Of a DNA stretch of 29,556 nucleotides, positions 1 through 5,412 are shown in pieces (the stretch's first letter is position 1; each line of letters starts with the position of its first letter). Position numbers and translations under genes: made by a program. This DNA comes from CAZKXX01 sp964556705 (lineage in GTDB: Bacteria; Acidobacteriota; Terriglobia; UBA7540): assembly GCA_964556705.1 (NCBI GenBank), contig CAZKXX010000042.1, positions 1-29,556 on the forward strand. Direction: 5' to 3'. The notes under the pieces are model-generated. The model did not search any database, had not been told where the DNA came from, and saw only the letters and a program-made list of their open reading frames with translations.

Positions 1-201
1 ATAGCCGGGAGGAACGGTCCGCGCCAGCTCGCTCGTGATGCCCTCCACGCCCTCTCCCGGCGTGTAGGATTGCGGCCGCTCGCGCAGGACGAGGATGACC
101 GCGACAATCGCGGCAACCAGCGAAGCGCTGAGGAGCGTGTGTTTGATGACCAATCGCCAGCGGCGCGACGGCCCGCGCGGCGCCTGTGAAGTTGCTCGCA
201 T
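1..201 (-). CDS. N-terminal fragment of a membrane-anchored protein, function unknown
   Basis: The minus strand reads from an ATG at 199-201 without a stop to the window edge, giving 67 residues. A GGGGGAGGGAC ribosome binding site precedes the ATG. The fragment begins with a basic stretch (RRWRLVIKH), then one hydrophobic segment at about residues 20-40, then a polar extracytoplasmic part that ends in PPGY at the edge. This is a signal-anchor topology. The gene starts 63 bases after the stop of the multiheme cytochrome gene on the same strand, so the two are probably co-transcribed. A PGE-x-VEG-type stretch followed by a proline-rich PPGY reminds me of the linker before the repeat domain of some acidobacterial CRTAC1/FG-GAP-repeat proteins, but too little is present to assign it. 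The gene is real with good confidence; its function is unknown. Confidence 0.72.
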   Translation of the reverse strand, partial: MRATSQAPRGPSRRWRLVIKHTLLSASLVAAIVAVILVLRERPQSYTPGEGVEGITSELARTVPPGY

Positions 202-264
202 GTCCCTCCCCCGCTGCGGTGCTTGGCGAGCGCCCGAAGATGACCTGAACGATGCCCGCCTGCG

Positions 265-2439
265 CTATCCCCCCAGCCTCCGTTCGGCCCCTGCCACCTC
301 AATGACGCGCTCGTCGGTCGCCAGGTCGGTGATCGGCGAGGTCAACTTCTTCTCTTCTCCGAACATGAAATTGAGCAGGAACTGGTCCACCTTGCGGTAG
401 CGCAGCCGCGCCTGAATATGCAGCGTGCGCGCGCCGGAGGGCGCCGCGAACGGCACGGACATCTCGTGCGGTAGCGGCACTTTTTCCGTCTCGAGCAGAG
501 ACGGGCAGAAGAAGCTGAACTCCGTCATGTCGGAGAATCCCGGAAAGAGCGCCCGGCGGTGCCGTACGCCCACCATCTCCCAGAGGTTGTGGCGGTCAAT
601 CAGGTTTCCGTACTGGTCCACGGGCTCGGCCTTGAACATGAACGTGCCGGGCTTGATGAAGCCTTTGTCGTCCACCGTGCCGGTCTCATAGACGACGCCC
701 CCGCGGTCGTCCTTCACGATGATTTCGATCCAGGACTGGATGATGTCGAGCGGGCCGGTGGGAAAGTCGTGGCCGACTTTGTTCGACGTGACGACGAGTT
801 TGAGATTCACCTTTTCCCCCGGCTTCACTTTTTCCGGCGCGAGCATCTCGAGCGCTACGATCGGTCCGTTCCGCCATTTGTGCTCGATTTCGGGAATGCG
901 CAGTTCGCCCTTCAGCCACTTCTCGGTCAGCTCATTCTGTTTTTGGTGTCCCGGCAGGTTGAGCAGCCCGGGCATGAGCTGATTGGCGGCGATGAAACGG
1001 TGGCTGCGATGCTTGCGGTCCTTCGCCGAACGGTTGTAGTCCGTGGGGTCTCCGGACGCGGGGTCCCACGAATCCACCAGCGGCATGTGGCACTCGCGAC
1101 ATTCAATGGTCTTCTGCGGGTCGCCGGGCTTGTTCCAGTGGCTTTGCCGCCAGTTGTCATACTGGTTCTGGAGCTGCACCCAGCCGACGTTGTTGATCTC
1201 CTCGTCGATGAACTGCTTATGGCACGCGGCGCAGTATTCGGGAGTCTTGAAGAGGCGCTTGCTCAGGTCTTTCACGTGCTGCCGCGGATAGGAACGGATG
1301 AGGAAGTCGCGCAGAACGCGGTTAGCGCGCGTGGGATTCTGATCGTATTCCATCTCAAAGAGGTAGCGCACGGGCTGCGCGACGGTGTAATTGGCGTTGC
1401 CCTTCACGTCCACCTGGCGGATGGCGTGACAGGAGAGGCAGGAAACGCCTTCCTGGTAACCGTGGAGCGAGGTCAGTTGCGCCTCATCGATAAAAAGGTT
1501 TTTCGTTCCCGAGAACAGTGAAATGGGGTCGTGGCAGCCGCCGCAGTAACGCGTGGACTCGGGGCCGTTCTGCTGCGCCATGTTGGTCTGGATGGCCTGA
1601 AAGGCCGCGTCCATGGCCGCGTAGCGGTGCGCGCTCGGCTCCCACTCCTGAACGATCTGCTCGTGACAGCCCGAAGTCCCGCAGGAACGCGAGCCGGAGA
1701 GCAGGCGTGAATCGAAGGCGCGCTCTGTGGAGGTCTTGGCGAGACTGGGGGCAAAAGGACGATCTTTACCGAACTGGAAGCTGTAGTCGGCAGGAAATTC
1801 GTTGTGGAGCTTCGGCCCGCGATAGGCGTAGGCCGCCAGCGCGACGAGGGCCGCTCCGGCGAGCGTCGCGACCAGCGCGCCCTTGCCGTAGTGGGCCGCG
1901 GCCTGCGGGACCGCGTGGTCGGCGCCGCGCCGCGCGGCCCGTCGGTCGCGAACGATAATCAGGATGAGATGCGGGAGGCCGAACGCCAGCGTCGCAAACG
2001 TCGTGGTGATGTGGACCAGGTCCCACGTGTAGTTGATGCGGATGCCGAATACCGACTGCCAGGTGAGCACCACGCCTGAAACGAGACAGAGAATGAAGGC
2101 CGCGGCGGCGAGGTACCCGAGAAGCTGGATGTGGCTCATCGGGTCGCGCCAATAGCGCTTCCAGTGGCGCACCAGGTACCAGCCGCAGGGAACGAGGAAG
2201 GCCAGTCCGGCGAGCGTGTGGATGATGACCGCCCACTGATTCGGCACGCTGAACGGCAGAAGCCAGATGGCAAGCCCGCTCAAGACCGAGAACACCGCAA
2301 AGCCGGCGACGAGGATCGCCAGTCGCGCGCACCATTCATGCGCCCGCTCGTGCCACCGCGCGTCGGCGGGCTTGAGAAATTCACCGGGCGTTGTGCCGTT
2401 GGAAGAAGTTCCGCTGGGACCGAGTTCCGCGTCGCCCAT
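265..2439 (-). CDS. Membrane cytochrome: b-type-like membrane domain fused to a multiheme cytochrome c domain
   Basis: The protein is 724 residues from the ATG at 2437-2439, chosen because AGGAGG lies 6 bases upstream; the ATG 24 bases further out has no such site. Five hydrophobic segments lie at about 36-62, 69-90, 104-130, 138-163 and 187-205. Histidines at about 74, 92, 143 and 157, in or at the ends of these helices, could bind b-type heme. The exported part has four canonical CXXCH motifs (CGGCH about 299, CLSCH 334, CAACH 403, CRECH 447) and one CX4CH (CGTSGCH about 253). The spacing and the EW-x2-S-x-HR motif after the first heme resemble the cytochrome c554 family. A beta-rich C-terminal domain carries GHDFPTG. 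The likely role is electron transfer between the quinone pool and a periplasmic reaction; the substrate cannot be read. It belongs to a minus-strand group with the PAS-LuxR regulator and the truncated gene downstream. Confidence 0.85.
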   Translation of the reverse strand: MGDAELGPSGTSSNGTTPGEFLKPADARWHERAHEWCARLAILVAGFAVFSVLSGLAIWLLPFSVPNQWAVIIHTLAGLAFLVPCGWYLVRHWKRYWRDPMSHIQLLGYLAAAAFILCLVSGVVLTWQSVFGIRINYTWDLVHITTTFATLAFGLPHLILIIVRDRRAARRGADHAVPQAAAHYGKGALVATLAGAALVALAAYAYRGPKLHNEFPADYSFQFGKDRPFAPSLAKTSTERAFDSRLLSGSRSCGTSGCHEQIVQEWEPSAHRYAAMDAAFQAIQTNMAQQNGPESTRYCGGCHDPISLFSGTKNLFIDEAQLTSLHGYQEGVSCLSCHAIRQVDVKGNANYTVAQPVRYLFEMEYDQNPTRANRVLRDFLIRSYPRQHVKDLSKRLFKTPEYCAACHKQFIDEEINNVGWVQLQNQYDNWRQSHWNKPGDPQKTIECRECHMPLVDSWDPASGDPTDYNRSAKDRKHRSHRFIAANQLMPGLLNLPGHQKQNELTEKWLKGELRIPEIEHKWRNGPIVALEMLAPEKVKPGEKVNLKLVVTSNKVGHDFPTGPLDIIQSWIEIIVKDDRGGVVYETGTVDDKGFIKPGTFMFKAEPVDQYGNLIDRHNLWEMVGVRHRRALFPGFSDMTEFSFFCPSLLETEKVPLPHEMSVPFAAPSGARTLHIQARLRYRKVDQFLLNFMFGEEKKLTSPITDLATDERVIEVAGAERRLGG

Positions 2440-2457
2440 GGCCGCCTCCTGGACGAA

Positions 2458-2483
2458 TTTCAAATCTCAAATTTCAAATCCCA
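2458..2483. repeat. Short A/T-rich iterated motif (TTTCAAAT)
   Basis: TTTCAAATCTCAAATTTCAAATCCC is an iterated CAAAT/TTTCAAAT stretch in otherwise GC-rich DNA, just upstream of the cytochrome gene start on the minus strand. It may be a leader or remnant of an interspersed repeat. No promoter hexamers at proper spacing could be placed on it. Confidence 0.4.
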
Positions 2484-2565
2484 CCGGCAGGAGGGGCATT
2501 GCGGTTTCTGCCTCTCCCCATCACGAATCCGGGGTTCGACATTTGAGGGCCCGAAAAAGCAAAAC

Positions 2566-2640
2566 GGGCGTAACGGAATTGCTTCGCCTCGCGTCTGAGC
2601 CGCAACCCGCGCGAGGGCGAGAATCAATCCTGTTACGCCC
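2566..2640. repeat. Nested inverted repeat in the gap upstream of the cytochrome gene
   Basis: The outer arms GGGCGTAAC (2566-2574) and GTTACGCCC (2632-2640) are perfect complements over 9 bases. Nested inside are CCTCGCG (2587-2593) and CGCGAGG (2610-2616), a second perfect 7-base stem. The structure fills much of the 261-base gap 2440-2700. It may be a structured leader of the cytochrome mRNA or a small palindromic element. No open reading frame there looks real. Confidence 0.55.
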
Positions 2641-2646
2641 GCACTT

Positions 2647-2665
2647 CCCCGACCCGAAGTCGGGG
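2647..2665. repeat. Perfect 7-bp hairpin after the small minus-strand gene
   Basis: CCCCGAC (2647-2653), loop CCGAA, GTCGGGG (2659-2665). On the minus strand it lies 36 bases past the stop of the gene ending at 2701, where a terminator would be expected, but no T-run follows on either strand. It is either a weak terminator or part of the repeat cluster in this gap. Confidence 0.45.
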
Positions 2666-2700
2666 CCGTCAGACGTCCCTGGTTTCGACCCTGATCCCGG

Positions 2701-3072
2701 CTAAGCCTTGCCGGTCCCCGAAGGCCTGTCCTCGATTAACACCGCTTCCAGCATCCGGCGCAATTCTTCCAGTTGGCGCGACTTGAAGGAGCGTCGCGTC
2801 TCATCCAGAACCTCGACCGCCTCCTCGACGGCGTGCCGATAACGGCGCCGCGCGCGGCAGTCCACCAGGGGACAAAACTCGATGGGAGGGCCCGCCGCCT
2901 CATTCTCCGCCGTCACTCGCTCGACGACCGCCTGCAAATGCGACAGCCGGTCCGTCATTTCTCGGGAGATGTTGTTGACGTATTCGCGTAAGTCCAGGTT
3001 CAGCGGGCTGCCGTTATGTCCCATGGGTGCGGCCTCGGGCGTGACCTTATCCCCCCAACTGCTCTTCGTCAA
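2701..3072 (-). CDS. Small hypothetical protein with a CPLVDC motif and helical C-terminus
   Basis: Reading from TTG at 3070-3072 gives 123 residues; an internal ATG at 3022-3024 (MGHNGSPLNLD) would give 107. Both starts have weak ribosome binding sites, so the start is unsettled. The C-terminal two-thirds is charged and probably all-helical, with heptad-like leucines that suggest a coiled coil or dimer. A CPLVDC pair about halfway along could bind metal or form a disulfide. There is no signal peptide, so it should be cytoplasmic. I do not recognise the family. A TGAC-N4-GTCA palindrome lies about 55 bases upstream of the TTG. Its place between a redox-type regulator and a multiheme cytochrome suggests a link to respiration, which is inference only. 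Confidence 0.65.
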   Translation of the reverse strand: MTKSSWGDKVTPEAAPMGHNGSPLNLDLREYVNNISREMTDRLSHLQAVVERVTAENEAAGPPIEFCPLVDCRARRRYRHAVEEAVEVLDETRRSFKSRQLEELRRMLEAVLIEDRPSGTGKA

Positions 3073-3097
3073 TCACCCGAATCTACTATCAGGGCGA

Positions 3098-3138
3098 TTT
3101 TTACAGATGCGACGCAGGTTGGGATATGACGTTTGTCA
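3098..3138 (-). promoter_or_regulatory. Candidate activator site (TGAC-N4-GTCA) with a possible -10
   Basis: TGACGTTTGTCA at 3127-3138 is a palindrome with 4-base arms; the wider pattern TGA-N6-TCA has the arm spacing used by CRP/FNR-family proteins. On the minus strand, TAAAAA (3098-3103) is a possible -10 that would place the palindrome centre near -41, the classical class II activator position. The site lies in the gap upstream of the small gene ending at 2701. The site is visible in sequence; its function is inferred. Confidence 0.4.
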
Positions 3139-3205
3139 CTTCCGAAAAGGGACAGGAAGTCTTATCGCGCGGGAGGATCCGTCGCAGGCGAACCTGCCAC
3201 TCGCC

Positions 3206-3859
3206 TCAGATAAGTCCCCTGCGCATCGCATGCACGACGGCTTCGAGGCGGTTCCGCGTTCGGAGTTTGCGGTTGGCGTGCGAGATGTGATTGCGCAGCG
3301 TGCGGGGCGTGATGCCCAGTTCGCGCGCCGCGTCGCCAGGCCGCTTCCCTTTGGCCAGCAGCCGCAGGACGCATTTCTCCTGCTCGGTAAGCGGAGAAAC
3401 CGGCGCCGGCGGCGCGGGGTCTTCAGAGTGAGTTGCGAGTTGTTTGGCGGCCTGAACGAGCTTTTGTGTAAGTTCCTCGGTCCGCTTTCGCTCGGTAATG
3501 TCACGCGCCAGATGGACGACGAGGCGGCGTCCCGTGCGGTCGTCGCGAAAAACCAGAATGGAAATATTCACCCACAGGCGCCGGCCGCCGCGCGCGTTGA
3601 CTTCCAAATCGTAATTGGAGACTTCGCGCCCTGCGGCCGCGCACTCCAACACGTCGCAGGTATCCGTGCAGACCATCGTCCCGAGCGCGCCGCGCCCCTG
3701 AAACAGTTCTGAGCAAGGTTTTTCGAGGATTTCTGAGGAAGGATACCCGAAGAGCCGCTCGGCTGAGCGGTTCCAGGAGCAAATCAGCCCTTGCGCGTCC
3801 ACAGCGAACGCTGCGTCCGCAGTCCCCTGCAAGACCCGGAATAGATCTCTTGCCAGCAT
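3206..3859 (-). CDS. PAS-domain LuxR-type transcriptional regulator
   Basis: The protein is 217 residues from ATG at 3857-3859, chosen because GGGAG lies 6 bases upstream; an in-frame TTG at 3877 would add six residues but falls inside a palindrome. Residues about 5-125 form a PAS domain (AFAVDAQGLI-C-SWN start, HLARDITERK end). About 126-150 is a linker with some coiled-coil character. About 150-217 is a GerE/LuxR helix-turn-helix (PLTEQE, GDAARELGITPRTLRNH). There is no receiver domain with phospho-acceptor Asp, so it is probably a one-component sensor. The PAS part has cysteines at about 49, 64, 68 and 73 (C...C-x3-C-x4-C), a set that could hold a metal or Fe-S centre or act as a redox switch. 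It is divergent from the Rrf2 gene. Likely targets are its own strand's cytochrome genes and/or the nar operon (inference). Confidence 0.85.
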   Translation of the reverse strand: MLARDLFRVLQGTADAAFAVDAQGLICSWNRSAERLFGYPSSEILEKPCSELFQGRGALGTMVCTDTCDVLECAAAGREVSNYDLEVNARGGRRLWVNISILVFRDDRTGRRLVVHLARDITERKRTEELTQKLVQAAKQLATHSEDPAPPAPVSPLTEQEKCVLRLLAKGKRPGDAARELGITPRTLRNHISHANRKLRTRNRLEAVVHAMRRGLI

Positions 3860-3870
3860 CTCGAACTCCC

Positions 3871-3884
3871 GTGACAAATGTCAC
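3871..3884. promoter_or_regulatory. Palindromic operator candidate GTGAC-N4-GTCAC
   Basis: GTGACAAATGTCAC is a palindrome with perfect 5-base arms (GTGAC/GTCAC) and a 4-base centre. It lies between the divergent PAS-LuxR and Rrf2 genes, about 12 bases upstream of the PAS-LuxR start. It shares the core AGTGACA-N3-GTCA on the minus strand with the site at 3127-3138. The GTGA-N6-TCAC spacing matches CRP/FNR-type sites, but a LuxR- or Rrf2-type protein is equally possible. Confidence 0.5.
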
Positions 3885-3947
3885 TCGCGAGGGGACATCG
3901 GGCCCATTGTTCGAGATGACGAAGCTCAACTAAATCAGACTTGAAGA

Positions 3948-3972
3948 TATATTAGTCCATTGACGGTGTCAA
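3948..3972 (+). promoter_or_regulatory. Possible rrf2-type gene promoter and operator
   Basis: TATATT at 3948-3953 is a possible -10; the -35 at 17-base spacing (CTCAAC) is poor. Just downstream, TTGACGGTGTCAA (3960-3972) is a palindrome TTGAC-N3-GTCAA placed where transcription would begin. That arrangement suits autorepression by the adjacent Rrf2 protein. It overlaps the TTG codon at 3960, which argues for the GTG at 3975 as the real start. Confidence 0.35.
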
Positions 3973-3974
3973 CG

Positions 3975-4430
3975 GTGCTGTTTTCCAGGCCCAGTTCGTA
4001 CGCAATTCGCGCTTTGACTTACCTGGCGACGCAGCCGCCCGGGAAGCTGAGCGGCGTTCGTGAAATCTCTGACCAAGTGCACATCCCGAGCCCGTATTTG
4101 TCAAAGATTCTGCTGCAACTGCGGCGCGGCCGCCTGCTCCGTTCTTATAAGGGCATCGGCGGCGGCTACGAGCTGGCCCAACCTCCAGATAAGATCAATC
4201 TATTCAACGTCATCCAGTGCATCGAGGGCAACCCGTTCGGGTCCTGCATTCTGGAGGAACGCGACTGCGCACTTGGGCAGGAGTGCGCTATGCACGACAG
4301 TTGGGGTCCCGTACGCAACCAGCTTGTGGACTTTTTGCAGGCGATCACACTGGAGCGGCTGGTTGAGCAGCGACGGATTGCGATTCGTCCGCAATCGGCC
4401 GCGGCGGAAATCGGGAAGTTGAACGCCTGA
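3975..4430 (+). CDS. Rrf2-family Fe-S transcriptional regulator
   Basis: The reading frame is open from TTG 3960 (156 residues). The family usually begins M-x-F/L-S-x(3)-EYAIRAL, so GTG 3975 (reads LFSRPSSYAIRAL after the start; 151 residues) fits better; both have weak ribosome binding sites. The N-terminal winged helix (ISDQVHIPSPYLSKIL recognition region, RSYKGIGGGYELA wing) is typical. Cysteines at 96, 103 and 109 of the long form (C-x6-C-x5-C) match the three-cysteine cluster ligand of NsrR/IscR-type members. An Fe-S Rrf2 protein beside a nitrate reductase operon suggests sensing of nitric oxide, redox state or Fe-S status. The exact signal cannot be read. It is transcribed toward the nar operon, 67 bases before it, and may be its local regulator. 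Confidence 0.9.
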   Translation: MLFSRPSSYAIRALTYLATQPPGKLSGVREISDQVHIPSPYLSKILLQLRRGRLLRSYKGIGGGYELAQPPDKINLFNVIQCIEGNPFGSCILEERDCALGQECAMHDSWGPVRNQLVDFLQAITLERLVEQRRIAIRPQSAAAEIGKLNA

Positions 4431-4451
4431 GCGACAAAAATACCGACTTGT

Positions 4452-4461
4452 GTGATTTCAC
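4452..4461. promoter_or_regulatory. Short palindrome upstream of the nar operon
   Basis: GTGATTTCAC (GTGA-N2-TCAC) lies 36 bases before the first nar-operon start, in the only gap upstream of that operon. It shares GTGA/TCAC half-sites with the palindrome at 3871 but has a shorter centre. It is a weak candidate operator; no convincing -35/-10 pair was found in the 67-base gap. Confidence 0.25.
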
Positions 4462-4497
4462 CATTCCGCGCGCCAGAACAACTGATTCGAGGAAATT

Positions 4498-5409
4498 ATG
4501 CGCGTTTCACGAGAATCCTCCAGCACCCGAACAGACCCGGCCCGCAGCATGTTGCGACCAGTGCTCCTTGCCGGGATCCTGGCACTGCTGACGGCATTGT
4601 CTCTTCCGGTCGAGGTCAGTGCGCAGGACGATGCGGCTTACTTCCGCCGCAACTGTTTCAGTTGCCACACGATCGGCGGCGGCCGGCTGACGGGTCCCGA
4701 CCTGAAGGGCGCGACACAGCGCAAGGACCGCGAGTGGCTCGAGCGCTTCATCGTAAACCCCAAGGCGGTCCTCGACTCGGGCGATCCCTACGCGCAGCAA
4801 CTCTTCCAGGAGTCACGCGGCGTCGTCATGCCCACGGTTCCGGGAATGACGCGGGAACGGGCGCGCGCGCTGCTCGACCTGATCGAAGCCGAATCGGCCC
4901 TGGAGAAATCGCAGTTCGTGGGTCTTCAAATCAGCGACCGGCCGTTCACGCGCGAAGAAGTCGCCGAAGGCTGGGCGATTTTCCGGGGCGAAAAGAAACT
5001 CGAGGCAGGCGGCTCCTCCTGCATTTCCTGTCACACGCTGAAGGGCGCGCGGGGGCTGGGCGGCGGCCGGCTCGGCCCGGACCTGACGCGCGTTTACGAG
5101 CGCCTGCAAGGCCGCAAGGGGCTGGCCGCCTGGATGATGTCCCCCGCCACACCGACGATGCAGGCGCATTTCCGCGACAAGCCGCTCACCAACGAAGAAC
5201 TCCTTCCGCTGGTGGCACTGCTGGAAGACGTGGCCAAGCAGGGGGGAGAAGACACGGGCGCGGCGCAGCTCAATTTCTTCCTCATGGGGCTGGGCGGCGC
5301 GGTGCTCATGCTGCTCGCGTTCGATGCGATCTGGAAGGGGCGCTTTCGCGGGGTGCGGCGGGCCATGGTCCGCGGAGAGGACCTGCCTGAGCAGGCAGGG
5401 ATGAGGTGA
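4498..5409 (+). CDS. Diheme cytochrome c of the nitrate reductase operon (NarC-like position)
   Basis: The protein has 303 residues; ATG 4498 is preceded by GAGGA five bases upstream. A signal peptide ends near SAQ (about residue 43). Two c-heme sites follow: CFSCH (about 53-57), with a likely Met ligand in VVMPTVPGM, and CISCH (about 175-179), with ATPTM. A hydrophobic segment (about 264-282) anchors the C-terminus, leaving both hemes outside the membrane. The gene ends 3 bases before narG. Nar operons with a leading diheme cytochrome c occur in Thermus (narC), where it serves NarI maturation and electron transfer. I infer an analogous role by position and heme number only, not by recognised similarity. 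It could also be the electron partner of the alternative complex III encoded downstream. Confidence 0.88.
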   Translation: MRVSRESSSTRTDPARSMLRPVLLAGILALLTALSLPVEVSAQDDAAYFRRNCFSCHTIGGGRLTGPDLKGATQRKDREWLERFIVNPKAVLDSGDPYAQQLFQESRGVVMPTVPGMTRERARALLDLIEAESALEKSQFVGLQISDRPFTREEVAEGWAIFRGEKKLEAGGSSCISCHTLKGARGLGGGRLGPDLTRVYERLQGRKGLAAWMMSPATPTMQAHFRDKPLTNEELLPLVALLEDVAKQGGEDTGAAQLNFFLMGLGGAVLMLLAFDAIWKGRFRGVRRAMVRGEDLPEQAGMR

Positions 5410-5412
5410 ACG

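Noticed and set aside
559..1521. Plus-strand open frame (320 codons) opposite the multiheme cytochrome
   Set aside because: The minus-strand frame carries heme motifs and a conserved domain; the plus-strand product looks like a composition artefact.
2437..2463. Longer cytochrome start at 2463 (MKFVQEAA)
   Set aside because: It has no ribosome binding site and begins in the A/T-rich iterated motif, whereas the ATG at 2439 follows AGGAGG.
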